Shown: piece by piece, positions 25,459 to 34,166 of the stretch | Position numbering within the stretch: the first letter of the stretch is position 1 | Layout of the letters: each line of letters opens with the position of its first letter | Assembly (NCBI RefSeq): GCF_000499205.1 | Contig: NZ_AWUK01000013.1 | Span: 186,001-250,000, forward strand | Length of the DNA: 64,000 nt | Source of the DNA: Paenibacillus sp. MAEPY2 | GTDB lineage: Bacteria; Bacillota; Bacilli; Paenibacillales; Paenibacillaceae | Direction: 5' to 3' | The notes under the pieces: generated by a model | The model's database searches: none | Told to the model about the DNA's origin: nothing | Seen by the model: the letters and a program-made list of their open reading frames with translations, nothing else | Position numbers and translations under genes: made by a program

Positions 25459-26166
25459 TTACCTTTGATTATTCGTATTCATCGGAGGTTCTGTATAATA
25501 CGGACAGCCTGGTTCGTGAATAATACGGGGATCTACCCATGTTCCCCAATACGGAAGGCGATTCACATAAGGCAGTTCGTTAGGCTGACTATTCGGATGT
25601 GGCATGTTGTTTGTGGCCGGCGATACTTGAGTTGCACAGTCCACAGGTGGCCCAACGATTACTGTTTTTTGAATGGGAGCAAGCGTGTCCTTCACCTTGT
25701 TTTCATCGAGACAGTACGTATGGGCCAGGACGCTTGCAGGTGTAAGACGCAAAATGTCCGAACCAAAAATGGCTTCAGGAACAGGGGCATCAAAAATAGC
25801 CAGCAGATGCGTCTGATCTACCGTTGCAATTTCATAGTGCCACCAGCCTTGCGGAACATTTGCTACTTGGCCTGGGGTAATCGTTAAGTTTAACAACTCA
25901 TTGGTAAATGGATTGATGAGCGAAACGACAGCTGAACCACTGATGCAGTACACCAGCTCGGTTGCATTTTGATGAATATGAGGTTCAACCACATTGCCTG
26001 TGCTAAGAAAAATATCCAACAAGGATACATTTCCCAATGTGTTTAATTGATGAATGGAGAGAAAGTTAATATAGTTATTTCCGTCTTTTTTGAATAAAGG
26101 ATTCTGGTTCACATCAAATGTAAATTGGGTGGTAGGTAAGGTGTAGTCCATATAGGAGGTTGCCAA
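25459..26166 (-). CDS. Cupin-domain protein, second copy
   Basis: The 235-residue protein has a single cupin with HIHQNATELVYCISGSAVVS and GQVANVPQGWWHYEIATVDQ. Its tail, FGSDILRLTPASVLAHTYCL then VIVGPPVDC, matches that of the protein at 10038-10622. This copy has an extra 40-residue C-terminus rich in Asn and Pro (MPHPNSQPNELPYVNRLPYW). Such a tail recalls spore surface or coat proteins. The start is uncertain: TTG 26166 or ATG 26151, neither with a strong ribosome site. A divergent gene for a Tyr-Pro-rich small protein starts 193 bp away; that gap contains no other gene. Confidence 0.8.
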   Translation of the reverse strand: MATSYMDYTLPTTQFTFDVNQNPLFKKDGNNYINFLSIHQLNTLGNVSLLDIFLSTGNVVEPHIHQNATELVYCISGSAVVSLINPFTNELLNLTITPGQVANVPQGWWHYEIATVDQTHLLAIFDAPVPEAIFGSDILRLTPASVLAHTYCLDENKVKDTLAPIQKTVIVGPPVDCATQVSPATNNMPHPNSQPNELPYVNRLPYWGTWVDPRIIHEPGCPYYTEPPMNTNNQR

Positions 26167-26359
26167 AATAAAACGCCTGCCCTTCGCTCTCGGTTTAGGT
26201 GATAACCTATACGCCAGCTTATGCTCTGGGCTTCTATGCGTGAGCCCATTTATGCCTAATGCTCCTTCACCCGTACCACATACTATTAATCCTTCTGTGT
26301 CACTCCATTACATCGCAGCATAGGCTGATATCATCAATTCAATACTGGAGGCATGCATC

Positions 26360-26662
26360 ATGGCTTACGGACCCGGTTCAGTACCTATCCCGCCAACTGC
26401 GGGTTATCCTTACCCTTATTATCCACCGCCACCCTATCCCTACCCTTATCCATATCCTTATCCATACCCCTATTCACCCATCGTTCCGTTTCCGCTGCCC
26501 CTTCCCATCGGAGGCCCAGGATGGCATGGCGGTTACCCGGGCGGTCCTCACGGCCCATTCCCTGGAGGAGGCTATCCGGGCGGACCACATGGTGGAGGGC
26601 ACGGGGGTCCTGGGGGTCCTGGTGGACCTGGCGGAGGTTTTCACGGCCATCGTATTTTTTAA
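26360..26662 (+). CDS. Tyr-Pro/Gly-rich low-complexity small protein
   Basis: The 100-residue product has three blocks. The first is a short start MAYGPGSVPIPPTAG. The second (about 16-40) is a run of Tyr-Pro dipeptides encoded by varied codons (TAT/TAC, CCC/CCT), so selection acts on protein rather than DNA. The third is a Gly-Pro-His tail with GGYPGGPHG repeated. It has no signal peptide or cysteine. The composition resembles spore coat and exosporium proteins of Bacilli. GGAGG precedes ATG 26360 by eight bases, and a strong terminator follows. Function unknown; I infer a spore surface role from composition and from the adjacent divergent cupin. Confidence 0.75.
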   Translation: MAYGPGSVPIPPTAGYPYPYYPPPPYPYPYPYPYPYPYSPIVPFPLPLPIGGPGWHGGYPGGPHGPFPGGGYPGGPHGGGHGGPGGPGGPGGGFHGHRIF

Positions 26663-26676
26663 TGATCAAAAGAGCA

Positions 26677-26712
26677 GGAAAGGAGCTGCTGCCAGCAGCT
26701 CCTTTCCTTATT
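26677..26712 (+). terminator. Rho-independent terminator
   Basis: AGGAAAGGAGCTGCT is followed by a complementary AGCAGCTCCTTTCCT with a three-base loop, then TATTC. Confidence 0.85.
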
Positions 26713-26756
26713 CAACTTTTAACCCACGCATGATAAAGGCTTAACCCACCCCGCCA

Positions 26757-27368
26757 TCAATACTCAATTTCATCCATAATCTTCAGGTTACGGTTGGACA
26801 CTTCCAGCAAGTCTGTAAACGTCTCAGACACATAATAAACAAAGTCCGGATCATGCACATACATAATGACTTGCCCGTAGGTTCCTTTCTCTGTTGGATC
26901 AAAATCAAGCATCAAATAAAGGGAGCCTCCCGCCATCGTTGCAAACGGAATCCACTCTTTATGGAATAAGTAGGGCTTAATCTCCGGGTCCAGTTTGCTG
27001 ATCTCATCTGGGGAATAGTACTCGTCCAACTTCTCATCCACTTCACAGAAATATTGTTTGGTTTCCCGAATTTCCTTCAATGACATCAGATAAAATGGAT
27101 TACACTCCTCTATCTCCGCATCACCCGGATACAAAATATGAAATGCATAACCACTCCCGTCCTTACGCTGATAGAAGGCGCGGAAATCCTCAGGCAGTCG
27201 GACGCCATATTCCGTTTCCAATGCGCTTAGACTCTGTTCAGAAGCACCTTCCCGATGCTGGTATTCCTCGTATAACTGCCGTATTTCTTCATCCTGGATT
27301 TTTTCACTCAGGAGCTCATTCAGCGCATCGAACATTTCATTCCATTTTGCACTAGCCTCAGGTGTCAT
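26757..27368 (-). CDS. SMI1/KNR4-family protein
   Basis: The 203-residue protein shows the SMI1/KNR4 opening SALETEYGVRLPEDFRAFYQ at about 47-66, and an acidic, aromatic body with WIPFATMAGGSLYLMLDFDP typical of the family. In bacteria these proteins are commonly immunity proteins for contact-dependent or polymorphic toxins. It lies 43 bp after the preceding gene on the same strand, with AGGAGG before ATG 27368, and is last in a chain of up to five genes. No toxin gene is adjacent. I assign the family with good confidence and the immunity role as an inference. Confidence 0.85.
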   Translation of the reverse strand: MTPEASAKWNEMFDALNELLSEKIQDEEIRQLYEEYQHREGASEQSLSALETEYGVRLPEDFRAFYQRKDGSGYAFHILYPGDAEIEECNPFYLMSLKEIRETKQYFCEVDEKLDEYYSPDEISKLDPEIKPYLFHKEWIPFATMAGGSLYLMLDFDPTEKGTYGQVIMYVHDPDFVYYVSETFTDLLEVSNRNLKIMDEIEY

Positions 27369-27411
27369 GAAGCATCCCTCCTATTCATCTAAGATCAAGT
27401 TATTGCGGGGT

Positions 27412-28713
27412 TTACCAGCGTGCAGGTTCTTCTCCGCGCCACAACACATAACGTTCAAGCTCACGGATAGTTCCTGTACCGATCCCATATTCGTCCATTT
27501 CTTGGGAGTGCAGGTCAAGGATATGCAGCATGCCCCCGAACGTTCCCACTGCAAGCTTCGACTGATCAGGAGAGCTCGCCAAGGAATAGATGGTGCTGCC
27601 TACAAAATGTCTCCACACTTCCTGCCCGTCACTATTCACACAATATAAATATCCGTATGCATCCCCAAGCACCATGCCTGCATCAATGGCCACAGCAGCG
27701 TAAACACGGGCATTCTCATCCATTACAGGCCAGTCTTCCTTACTCTCATTACCATCGATCGTTTCCAACTGAACTTGTATTGTAGCCCCGTTATAAAAGT
27801 GACATGCATTAAACCATACCTTCGAGCTATCGGTGGTGAATACCGCATAATGAGGATAGCTGGATTCAGGATAAAGCGAATACGTCTTATTCTGTTCGCG
27901 ATCCAGGACCATATGATTACTCACCTGGCTGCCGTAGGCAATCCAGCGACCGTCGCGTGAGACCGCCGCATGCCCCATATCGATCTGCGTATCTTCCAAC
28001 TCGTATTCTTCAATCTCTGCAAGATCCGGGTGCAGTAGGGATACCTGGCCTTGCTCTAGCAGATAGATTCCATAAGTGGAGAAGATAAGAACGGATTTCC
28101 CATCATTAAATGGAATGAGTCCTTCAAGTGTGCGCTCTGGATGCTCACAGTCAGCAAGGGATTCGATGCGGGGCAATGCCTCCTGAATACTGGATTGGAT
28201 ATCTTCCCAGCGATATGCCGCAATCTCTTGTCCTACCAGATGGTGATCAGGCTGTCTGATGATACGAATATCTTCCGATCCGGCCAACGCGTAGTCTGCA
28301 TTGTCCGGTGAACAACCTGCGAAGGTATACTGAGAGAAAGCCAAACAACCATGCTGATCAGCGGTATATACACATCCCTTCTCCGTGAAGGTGCCGATTG
28401 TGAATACAATCGTTTCCGCGTTCAGATATCCTACCACCCTCACGGCCTGCATGGAAGATTGAAAATTTTCGTTCAATGGCCACGTTGCAGCAGGCAGTTC
28501 AAGCCGAAGCCGTTCCAAATCTCCTTGAAGATTGGCCTGCTTCACCATATTCCACACTTCAGTGCTAATCAGAGCTCGCGCGTCCGCCTCCAGCTCCGAT
28601 TCGTCCACTTGCTCTCCTGCCATGCCTCTGCGCACAAATGCGTTAACATCCTTTGCGTATCGTTTGCCTTCACTCCGCCACGTTTCTGCAATGTCTTCTT
28701 TCAACCAACTCAA
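27412..28713 (-). CDS. Beta-propeller (WD40/PQQ-like) protein in the SMI1 operon
   Basis: The 433-residue protein begins with a helical segment of about 80 residues (SWLKEDIAETWRSEGKRYAK). It then appears to form a beta-propeller from irregular blades: GRWIAYGSQVSNHMVLD, GDAYGYLYCVNSDGQEVW, and IYSLASSPDQSKLAVGTFGG with MLHILDL. This resembles WD40/PQQ-like repeats. No signal peptide or catalytic motif is visible. It starts at TTG 28713 with GGAGGG upstream, only three bases after the SMI1 gene at 28717, so it is translated from the same mRNA. A scaffold or immunity-associated role is possible but unproven. Confidence 0.65.
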   Translation of the reverse strand: MSWLKEDIAETWRSEGKRYAKDVNAFVRRGMAGEQVDESELEADARALISTEVWNMVKQANLQGDLERLRLELPAATWPLNENFQSSMQAVRVVGYLNAETIVFTIGTFTEKGCVYTADQHGCLAFSQYTFAGCSPDNADYALAGSEDIRIIRQPDHHLVGQEIAAYRWEDIQSSIQEALPRIESLADCEHPERTLEGLIPFNDGKSVLIFSTYGIYLLEQGQVSLLHPDLAEIEEYELEDTQIDMGHAAVSRDGRWIAYGSQVSNHMVLDREQNKTYSLYPESSYPHYAVFTTDSSKVWFNACHFYNGATIQVQLETIDGNESKEDWPVMDENARVYAAVAIDAGMVLGDAYGYLYCVNSDGQEVWRHFVGSTIYSLASSPDQSKLAVGTFGGMLHILDLHSQEMDEYGIGTGTIRELERYVLWRGEEPARW

Positions 28714-28716
28714 TAA

Positions 28717-29469
28717 TTATCCCTCCACTCCACCTCTATTGACGACTGTACAGTGATGTGCCAGCAAAAATTGATCCAGATCGTGATCCTTTGCACCTTC
28801 AGTCCCGTTCATCTCTTCATAGAAAAGGGCAATTTCCCTGCCATTCGCATAATTAAAGCGTAAATACCCACCCATAGAGACCATAAAAAGCTTACATGTG
28901 TACTCATTTTCCAGCACTGCATCCCACTTGAATTTGCTCTTACACAACTCAGCCAGTGCTTTCATGGAGTCTTCGCGCTCGACGTTAACCAAGTGGTAGA
29001 ACGTGTGGTTTCGCAGCTCATTCCAAGGTTCAAAATACCCTGGGACCAGCGGTTTATCCTGATGGTAATATTCGCAATAGATCCGGTCGAGGGTCTCTCC
29101 AAAGTCAGCTTCTGAACACGTCCACAAGATTATAGACTCATCATGACGCGGGAGCCATAGCAGTCCCTTCACATCTGGATGAATTGCCAGGAAATCACCA
29201 TCCACCGAACTGCCGATACTGGTACACTCCTTAAGCTGCTCCTGTGTGACTGGCGTATCCTCCGTGTGCATCCAAAAATCATATTCAGCAAAAGGTTTTA
29301 GTACCTCCTGATCCGGCCGCTGTACATTCATCCAGCCTGTGTATGTCCCTTCCCCGTATTGTTCCAGCCATTGGCGATACGACAGAGGCAGCGAGATGGA
29401 ATGCTGCTCTTCAAAATGATCCAGTTCCTTAGCGGGTACGGGCTTTAACGCATGAGATACAATATACAT
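28717..29469 (-). CDS. SMI1/KNR4-family protein
   Basis: The 250-residue protein has the family start ELDHFEEQHSISLPLSYRQW (15-34) and LEQYGEGTYTG. The body contains CTSIGSSVDGDFLAIHPDVK and DESIILWTCSE, as in SUKH-superfamily members. It is followed by the propeller gene with a three-base gap. A GGGAGA site precedes ATG 29469. Members of this superfamily inhibit nuclease or deaminase toxins, but this locus has no recognisable partner. It could be an orphan immunity gene that protects against toxins from rival strains. Confidence 0.85.
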   Translation of the reverse strand: MYIVSHALKPVPAKELDHFEEQHSISLPLSYRQWLEQYGEGTYTGWMNVQRPDQEVLKPFAEYDFWMHTEDTPVTQEQLKECTSIGSSVDGDFLAIHPDVKGLLWLPRHDESIILWTCSEADFGETLDRIYCEYYHQDKPLVPGYFEPWNELRNHTFYHLVNVEREDSMKALAELCKSKFKWDAVLENEYTCKLFMVSMGGYLRFNYANGREIALFYEEMNGTEGAKDHDLDQFLLAHHCTVVNRGGVEG

Positions 29470-29541
29470 TCACGACATCTCCCTACGATCGTTTCGTTCA
29501 ATTCACGACAGTTCATTCAATTGATCAGCAATTCAATCAGG

Positions 29542-30102
29542 CTAAGCCAGTTCTTCCTGTACAATTTCGGTCACTACACCCTTGCGGTTTATAATGCTAA
29601 TGGCAAATGCATCATAACCGTCACGTTTCACCTGCTCAAAATCCATACTCTCTCCCGTAATCAATTCGTAGGTTCCGTCTTCGTCCACATCTTCCCCGAA
29701 CTCCTCATCCCACGGCACGTTATAAAAGGCCGTGAGCTGTACTTCAAAAATATCTTCTCCTTCAACGTCCAAATAGGGGCGTAGCTGCCTGTTGTTAAGG
29801 TCTTCCTCCGGATATGTCTCACACAACATCGCATCATAACCGTGTTTGGCTGAATCGATAAGTAAGTAGCGTTCTCCTGTTACGGTGTGCTCCGCATATA
29901 CGATGAGTGGTGTCGAATCCTGCCAGGTTATCAGATCATCTTCGGTTAATTCACCATAATAAAAAATATGGAACTTGTCATGTCCATCCCGTGCTTTCAA
30001 CTTGCCTTTCCATTCCACTTCATGCGTCTGAACATCCGGTATTCCCCGAACCAACCCTTCCAAATATGTAGGTCCTTTATGTACACCTAACAAATTCATC
30101 AT
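29542..30102 (-). CDS. Hypothetical protein in the SMI1 operon
   Basis: I do not recognise this 186-residue protein. It is acidic, rich in Asp/Glu/Tyr, with no signal or membrane segment. Segments such as YGELTEDDLITWQDSTPLIV and LINPRKGVVTEIVQEE-like ends suggest a mixed alpha/beta fold. Its start, ATG 30102, overlaps the stop of the upstream gene by four bases (ATGA), so the two are translationally coupled. It precedes the SMI1 gene at 28717 by 72 bp. The context suggests a role linked to the same putative protective locus. Confidence 0.6.
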   Translation of the reverse strand: MMNLLGVHKGPTYLEGLVRGIPDVQTHEVEWKGKLKARDGHDKFHIFYYGELTEDDLITWQDSTPLIVYAEHTVTGERYLLIDSAKHGYDAMLCETYPEEDLNNRQLRPYLDVEGEDIFEVQLTAFYNVPWDEEFGEDVDEDGTYELITGESMDFEQVKRDGYDAFAISIINRKGVVTEIVQEELA

Positions 30103-30755
30103 CTCGCCCCCGCTTTATTCATTCGAATGGTTACGACTTTATGTTCTTCATCCACATCCAGCTTCACATCCATGTCTAACTTATCATGGAACAAAGCCGT
30201 AACGTTGATATAAGGATCACGAGCAGCTTCACTGCCCCCATTGCTGGAACGACTCATTCCCTGATGAATAATCGATTGTACCAGCTGTCCATCCCCTTTT
30301 CCGGTATTTGGATAAGTATAAATCACCTCTTTATCCTGATTATAAAAATTCAACACCGTTGTATAATCTTTGGCATTGGTATATTGCTTTTCGGTTTTTA
30401 CATATTCGTTTTCCGTGGATTGATAGTTGATCGTCCCCGCCAGATAGGGATTGTCTTCACTGGGTTTAATATCAAACTCCTGATAGGCGATGTGAAAAAG
30501 GTATTGGATATGATTCATATCTACACGATAATATAACTGCCTGTTGTCTTCCTCCTTATCCATGGCAGCGAAACTGTTGATGAGCGGCCAGGCTTCATAG
30601 GATTTCCCATTCACATCGACAGCGAGAGCATAGTCAGAGAGTACCTTCTCTTTTTGAAACACACCATATGTCTGTAAAATGAAATAAGCCGGAATGAGTA
30701 ACGTGCCTATAATTACTGCAAATATAGTAACCTTTATACGAAATTTCATGATCAT
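30099..30755 (-). CDS. Membrane-anchored hypothetical protein
   Basis: The 218-residue protein has an uncleaved-looking N-terminal hydrophobic segment (KVTIFAVIIGTLLIPAYFIL, residues about 8-27) and an exported domain of about 190 residues. There is no lipobox Cys. Tyr- and Asp-rich strands such as VDMNHIQYLFHIAYQEFDI and YTTVLNFYNQDKEVIYTYPN suggest a beta-rich fold on the outside of the cell membrane. The start is ATG 30755 or ATG 30749. Its stop overlaps the next gene's ATG by four bases. Function unknown. Confidence 0.6.
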   Translation of the reverse strand: MIMKFRIKVTIFAVIIGTLLIPAYFILQTYGVFQKEKVLSDYALAVDVNGKSYEAWPLINSFAAMDKEEDNRQLYYRVDMNHIQYLFHIAYQEFDIKPSEDNPYLAGTINYQSTENEYVKTEKQYTNAKDYTTVLNFYNQDKEVIYTYPNTGKGDGQLVQSIIHQGMSRSSNGGSEAARDPYINVTALFHDKLDMDVKLDVDEEHKVVTIRMNKAGAR

Positions 30756-30902
30756 CCTCCTTAGCGACCCCTGTTTTACCGGTTCATTCTGTCGTGTGCT
30801 GAAGTTTGGTCAACGTGCGGACAACCAACTCTCTGTTCTTGGCGTTCTTGATATACGCAGGGATGGTATGGGAAGGCGTCTTCAAAGGTATATTTCCAGG
30901 CT

Positions 30903-31181
30903 TTACGCGCAAATCAGCTGAGATATCTTTTTCTCATCCGTCACTTCAACGTTGAACCAACGCTCGCATCGGATGCAATTGTTCTTGGCATTGTACTGAT
31001 ATTCCGTCTCTTGCATTCCATGAGCGTAACATTGCGAACATTTCCATGCCAGAAGATCATCTTCTATGACAATAAAAGCGTGCCCGCCGCATAGTTTACA
31101 TTTCACATCGATCTGCTCCCCCCGGCGAAGAACAGCGTAGAAGCTGTATTTATAAGCCCCTTCATCTTCGAAACGTTTCAT
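30903..31181 (-). CDS. Small zinc-ribbon-like protein with three CxxC pairs
   Basis: The 92-residue product has three Cys-x-x-Cys pairs: CKLC (28-31), CSQC (48-51) and CIRC (69-72). The first two could form one zinc site; the third may form a second site with the lone Cys90 or a partner protein. It is soluble. ATG 31181 is supported by GGCAGGG upstream; the frame opens further at 31238 without such support. It precedes the membrane-anchored gene by 147 bp on the same strand. I do not know its function; nucleic-acid or protein binding is possible. Confidence 0.6.
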   Translation of the reverse strand: MKRFEDEGAYKYSFYAVLRRGEQIDVKCKLCGGHAFIVIEDDLLAWKCSQCYAHGMQETEYQYNAKNNCIRCERWFNVEVTDEKKISQLICA

Positions 31182-31302
31182 TTTAATCCCTGCCTTTCCC
31201 CTGTATGCTGGCCGTCGCTGAAAGCAACCACTCAACATTTCCCAGTTGTTCTACCTAAAATTATATGTAACTCCAGTGCTTAGCACAAGGAAATGCAACG
31301 TA

Positions 31303-31346
31303 AAAAGGAGCACCTTACTCCAGATCATCATCTGGAAGGCACTCCT
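31303..31346 (-). terminator. Rho-independent terminator of the ZIP transporter gene
   Basis: On the minus strand AGGAGTGCCTTCCAGAT pairs with ATCTGG and further with GGTGCTCCT, followed by TTTTTA. Confidence 0.85.
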
Positions 31347-31369
31347 ATTCACTATTCCAACCCACGCGA

Positions 31370-32101
31370 TCAAATGTCAAGCAAAAGGGAGACAAGCAGT
31401 CCCATTGAAGCAATAAAACCTACGACAGGTCCTCCTTCTTCGAATGCTTCAGGCATCATTGTGGAGCAGATCATCGCAATGATGCCTCCTCCGGCAAATG
31501 CTCCGATAGCCGCGGCCATCTCATCGGGCAGCTGCTCCAGAAACAGATACCCTCCCAGGGCTGCAAGTGGAGAGATGATCAGTACACCCAACCACAAGAG
31601 AATAATCCTGGAGCGGGAGTATTTATTGCGTTGCAGTCCAACCGTACTGGACAGACCCTCAGGAATATTACTGACAAAAATAGAAACAACCAGTACTACA
31701 CTGACACCATTTCCGGCGAGCAAACTGGCTCCCAGCATAATCGATTCAGGAATGGCATCCATGACCGTCCCTGCAAAAATGCCAAGTCCACTCTGATTGG
31801 AATCTCCCTTCCCGGCGTTTGCCGAACGCTTGCGACCTGCTCCCCCTTTACTGGAAATGAGCAAATCGAACAGGGTGTACACGACCGCCCCTGCAGTAAA
31901 TCCAATCGCGGTCGGCACAATCCCCCCATCATTCAGAGCTTCTCCAATCAGTTCAAATGCGGCCGCACCAATCAGGGTGCCTGTACCAAAAGCCATAATC
32001 CAGCCTATCACTCGTTTGGGAATCTTCAGAAATAGCGCAGCAAGTGCTCCAATGACAACAGCCGAGGCGCAGATGCCGCCCCACATGAATGCAGTCCACA
32101 T
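31370..32101 (-). CDS. ZIP-family metal transporter
   Basis: The 243-residue inner-membrane protein has about eight hydrophobic segments and imports divalent metal, presumably zinc. The central loop (about 85-105) is Gly/Lys/Ser-rich rather than His-rich. Key transmembrane motifs are TVMDAIPESIMLGASLL (segment 4) and FVSNIPEGLSSTVGL (segment 5). Compared with the usual HNxPEG, the first His is Asp and the second motif has Ser-Asn-Ile-Pro-Glu-Gly, so metal preference may differ from classic ZupT. ATG 32101 follows GAGGGG. No metalloregulator or operator is obvious next to it. Confidence 0.85.
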   Translation of the reverse strand: MWTAFMWGGICASAVVIGALAALFLKIPKRVIGWIMAFGTGTLIGAAAFELIGEALNDGGIVPTAIGFTAGAVVYTLFDLLISSKGGAGRKRSANAGKGDSNQSGLGIFAGTVMDAIPESIMLGASLLAGNGVSVVLVVSIFVSNIPEGLSSTVGLQRNKYSRSRIILLWLGVLIISPLAALGGYLFLEQLPDEMAAAIGAFAGGGIIAMICSTMMPEAFEEGGPVVGFIASMGLLVSLLLDI

Positions 32102-32216
32102 CCGGGATGACCCCTCTCATGTTCATATATGATCTATCACTCCATTAACCGGAGCATAGAGAACAAAAACAGGGTACATCACCAGGTGAATGGAAAACAA
32201 CGAAAAACCTTTAACA

Positions 32217-34166
32217 CTAAACCATCATTTTACGTAGTGAAGAAATATATCTTGAACGAATAATGAAGAAATAGAAGGTCTGTGCGAGCAGAAACGCACC
32301 AAACACGGTTAACACAGGCACCGTATATTCCGTAATACCGAATTCCTTCAAGAACGGTTTAACCACAACGAGGGTTTCAATGATCGAGATCAGAATCGGG
32401 AAGAAAAAGAGAATCGCAATCTGGATCGTCGATGATCGTTTCATCTCTTGAAAGCTAAGACCCATTTTCGAGAGAGAATGTACCATTTTCCCGTCTGCTT
32501 CAAGATCCGTATGCAGTCTGAAATACAGAAAGCTGGCTGAGGAGATCGAGAAGATCAATCCGATGAAAATGCCCAGAAAGGTAAAGAGCGCCGTCGTCTG
32601 TCTGAATTCTTCAAAGTCAGCATATCGCGTCGTGAAAAAGCCGGAAAAGTCTTTATCATTAGAGCTATTTCTAATGATCTCATCCATGCCCTCCAGCCGA
32701 TCGCTTACCATTGCTTCAGATGATTGCCGATCGGGCACGGTTTCCCCCCAAGAAGGGATATGATAAAGGTATTTACCGGAAATTGCATCTTTGTCCATTT
32801 GTCCGGCAAGAGCATTAAACTCTTCATCATTTACAATAACTAGGGCTGATGCATATAAAAGTCCGTTGAATTCCGGTTCAATTTCAGTGTACTTAATATC
32901 GATCTTAGCAGTCTCTGAGTTCGTATCCAGCGTTAACTGATCGCCCTTGGCATAGGCATGGAACCGTTCCTGTTGACGAGGCTTCTCCATATTACGGGAA
33001 TCGATGAATATGCCTGTATGGGGTGCAAGAGTATAAGTCGGTTTGTTCTGGATTGCGTTGAACTGGTTGAAATCACTCAAAGACATCATACTGATTCTAT
33101 TGCCATCCGCACTTGTCCAAAAGTATTCCAGATAAACATCCTGGTATGGAAGACCGGCAGCATCAAGAACCTCGTTGACAGGAGCCATGTTCGGCTCTTC
33201 CGATGCGCTGTACACGTTATAACGAATTGGAAAATGATTGTCTCTAAACATTTGTCGATTCTGCTGATCCAGCGACAAAATGACAACTGCACTCATGGAA
33301 GCAATCGCAATGACCACCGTCACCATAAACAGCATACGTGCGTTATCTTTTATTTTGTAACTCATCTCCGAAATCCACAGCAAGCGTGTCCCATGCCATA
33401 CCCGTTTCCGATTACGCTTCAACAGCCGTATGGTGAGCACGGAGAGCTGCGAGTAGAAGAAATATGTTCCCGCAATGCCTGTCACAGCAGCGATCAGAAT
33501 GCTTTCACTCGACAAACTGCTGTATAGAGCGATGAATCCCGTAGCCAGGAAAGCCAGCCCAAGAATAGAGAACACCCAAGATGCTTTGGGTTCTTTTTTG
33601 GGTTTGCTCGTTCCCGTTAACAGCTCCAGTGCCCGCTTATTCCCGATAAAGAACAGTGTGAACAGGGAAATGCAGAAGAACAGTACTAAAAAGGCACCTA
33701 CCGTTATCAACATCGCTTTTACAGGAAAATAAAAAGGCAAATCATCCATACCGATAAATCGGGTGGTTAACATCAGAAACAGCTTGGACAATAACATGCC
33801 CCCACCGATCCCGGCTATAATGGATAGAAATCCGATAAACATATTCTCCAAAATGACCAGTCTTCGAATCTGTCCCGGCTCCGCGCCCAAAATGGTCAGT
33901 ATACCGAATTCCTTATTCCGTGATTTCAGAAATGCACTAATGGAATACATAACGAAGAAGATCGCGAACACATAGACGATGACCGAAGCGACCTGCATTC
34001 CCGCTGCCGTGGTTTTGCCAATCGGTAATTTCTCAACATACGGATGATAGATGAACATGGCATACGCGAAGAAGATCATGACCATGAATACACTGCTTAG
34101 AAAAAAGGCGATGTATGCTCGCCCGTTTCGGCGAATGTTGTTAAAGGCGAACTGAGGAAAGCTCAT
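32217..34166 (-). CDS. BceB-type ABC transporter permease
   Basis: The 649-residue permease belongs to the ten-segment Bce/Vra group that senses and detoxifies peptide antibiotics acting on the cell envelope (bacitracin and similar). It has FtsX-type segments near 17-37, 55-80, 105-125 and 150-175, then the diagnostic large extracellular loop of about 200 residues between segments 7 and 8 (about 305-515), and a last segment block ending FFIIRSRYISSLRKMM. The loop is the sensory domain. The start, ATG 34166, overlaps the end of the ATPase gene by 26 bases, with GGGGAGGG upstream. Its ATPase and the adjacent histidine kinase/response regulator complete the module. Confidence 0.93.
   Translation of the reverse strand: MSFPQFAFNNIRRNGRAYIAFFLSSVFMVMIFFAYAMFIYHPYVEKLPIGKTTAAGMQVASVIVYVFAIFFVMYSISAFLKSRNKEFGILTILGAEPGQIRRLVILENMFIGFLSIIAGIGGGMLLSKLFLMLTTRFIGMDDLPFYFPVKAMLITVGAFLVLFFCISLFTLFFIGNKRALELLTGTSKPKKEPKASWVFSILGLAFLATGFIALYSSLSSESILIAAVTGIAGTYFFYSQLSVLTIRLLKRNRKRVWHGTRLLWISEMSYKIKDNARMLFMVTVVIAIASMSAVVILSLDQQNRQMFRDNHFPIRYNVYSASEEPNMAPVNEVLDAAGLPYQDVYLEYFWTSADGNRISMMSLSDFNQFNAIQNKPTYTLAPHTGIFIDSRNMEKPRQQERFHAYAKGDQLTLDTNSETAKIDIKYTEIEPEFNGLLYASALVIVNDEEFNALAGQMDKDAISGKYLYHIPSWGETVPDRQSSEAMVSDRLEGMDEIIRNSSNDKDFSGFFTTRYADFEEFRQTTALFTFLGIFIGLIFSISSASFLYFRLHTDLEADGKMVHSLSKMGLSFQEMKRSSTIQIAILFFFPILISIIETLVVVKPFLKEFGITEYTVPVLTVFGAFLLAQTFYFFIIRSRYISSLRKMMV

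Noticed and set aside
26360..26470. The Tyr-Pro repeat as a DNA microsatellite
   Set aside because: The codons vary while the amino acids stay Tyr-Pro, so selection appears to be on the protein rather than on a simple DNA repeat.
26259..26744. A 161-codon frame over the Tyr-Pro-rich gene
   Set aside because: It is another frame of low-complexity DNA. The frame at 26360 has the ribosome site and the ordered composition.
30694..30921. A 75-codon plus-strand frame in the SMI1 region
   Set aside because: No ribosome site or homology is visible; it spans the ends of two minus-strand genes.
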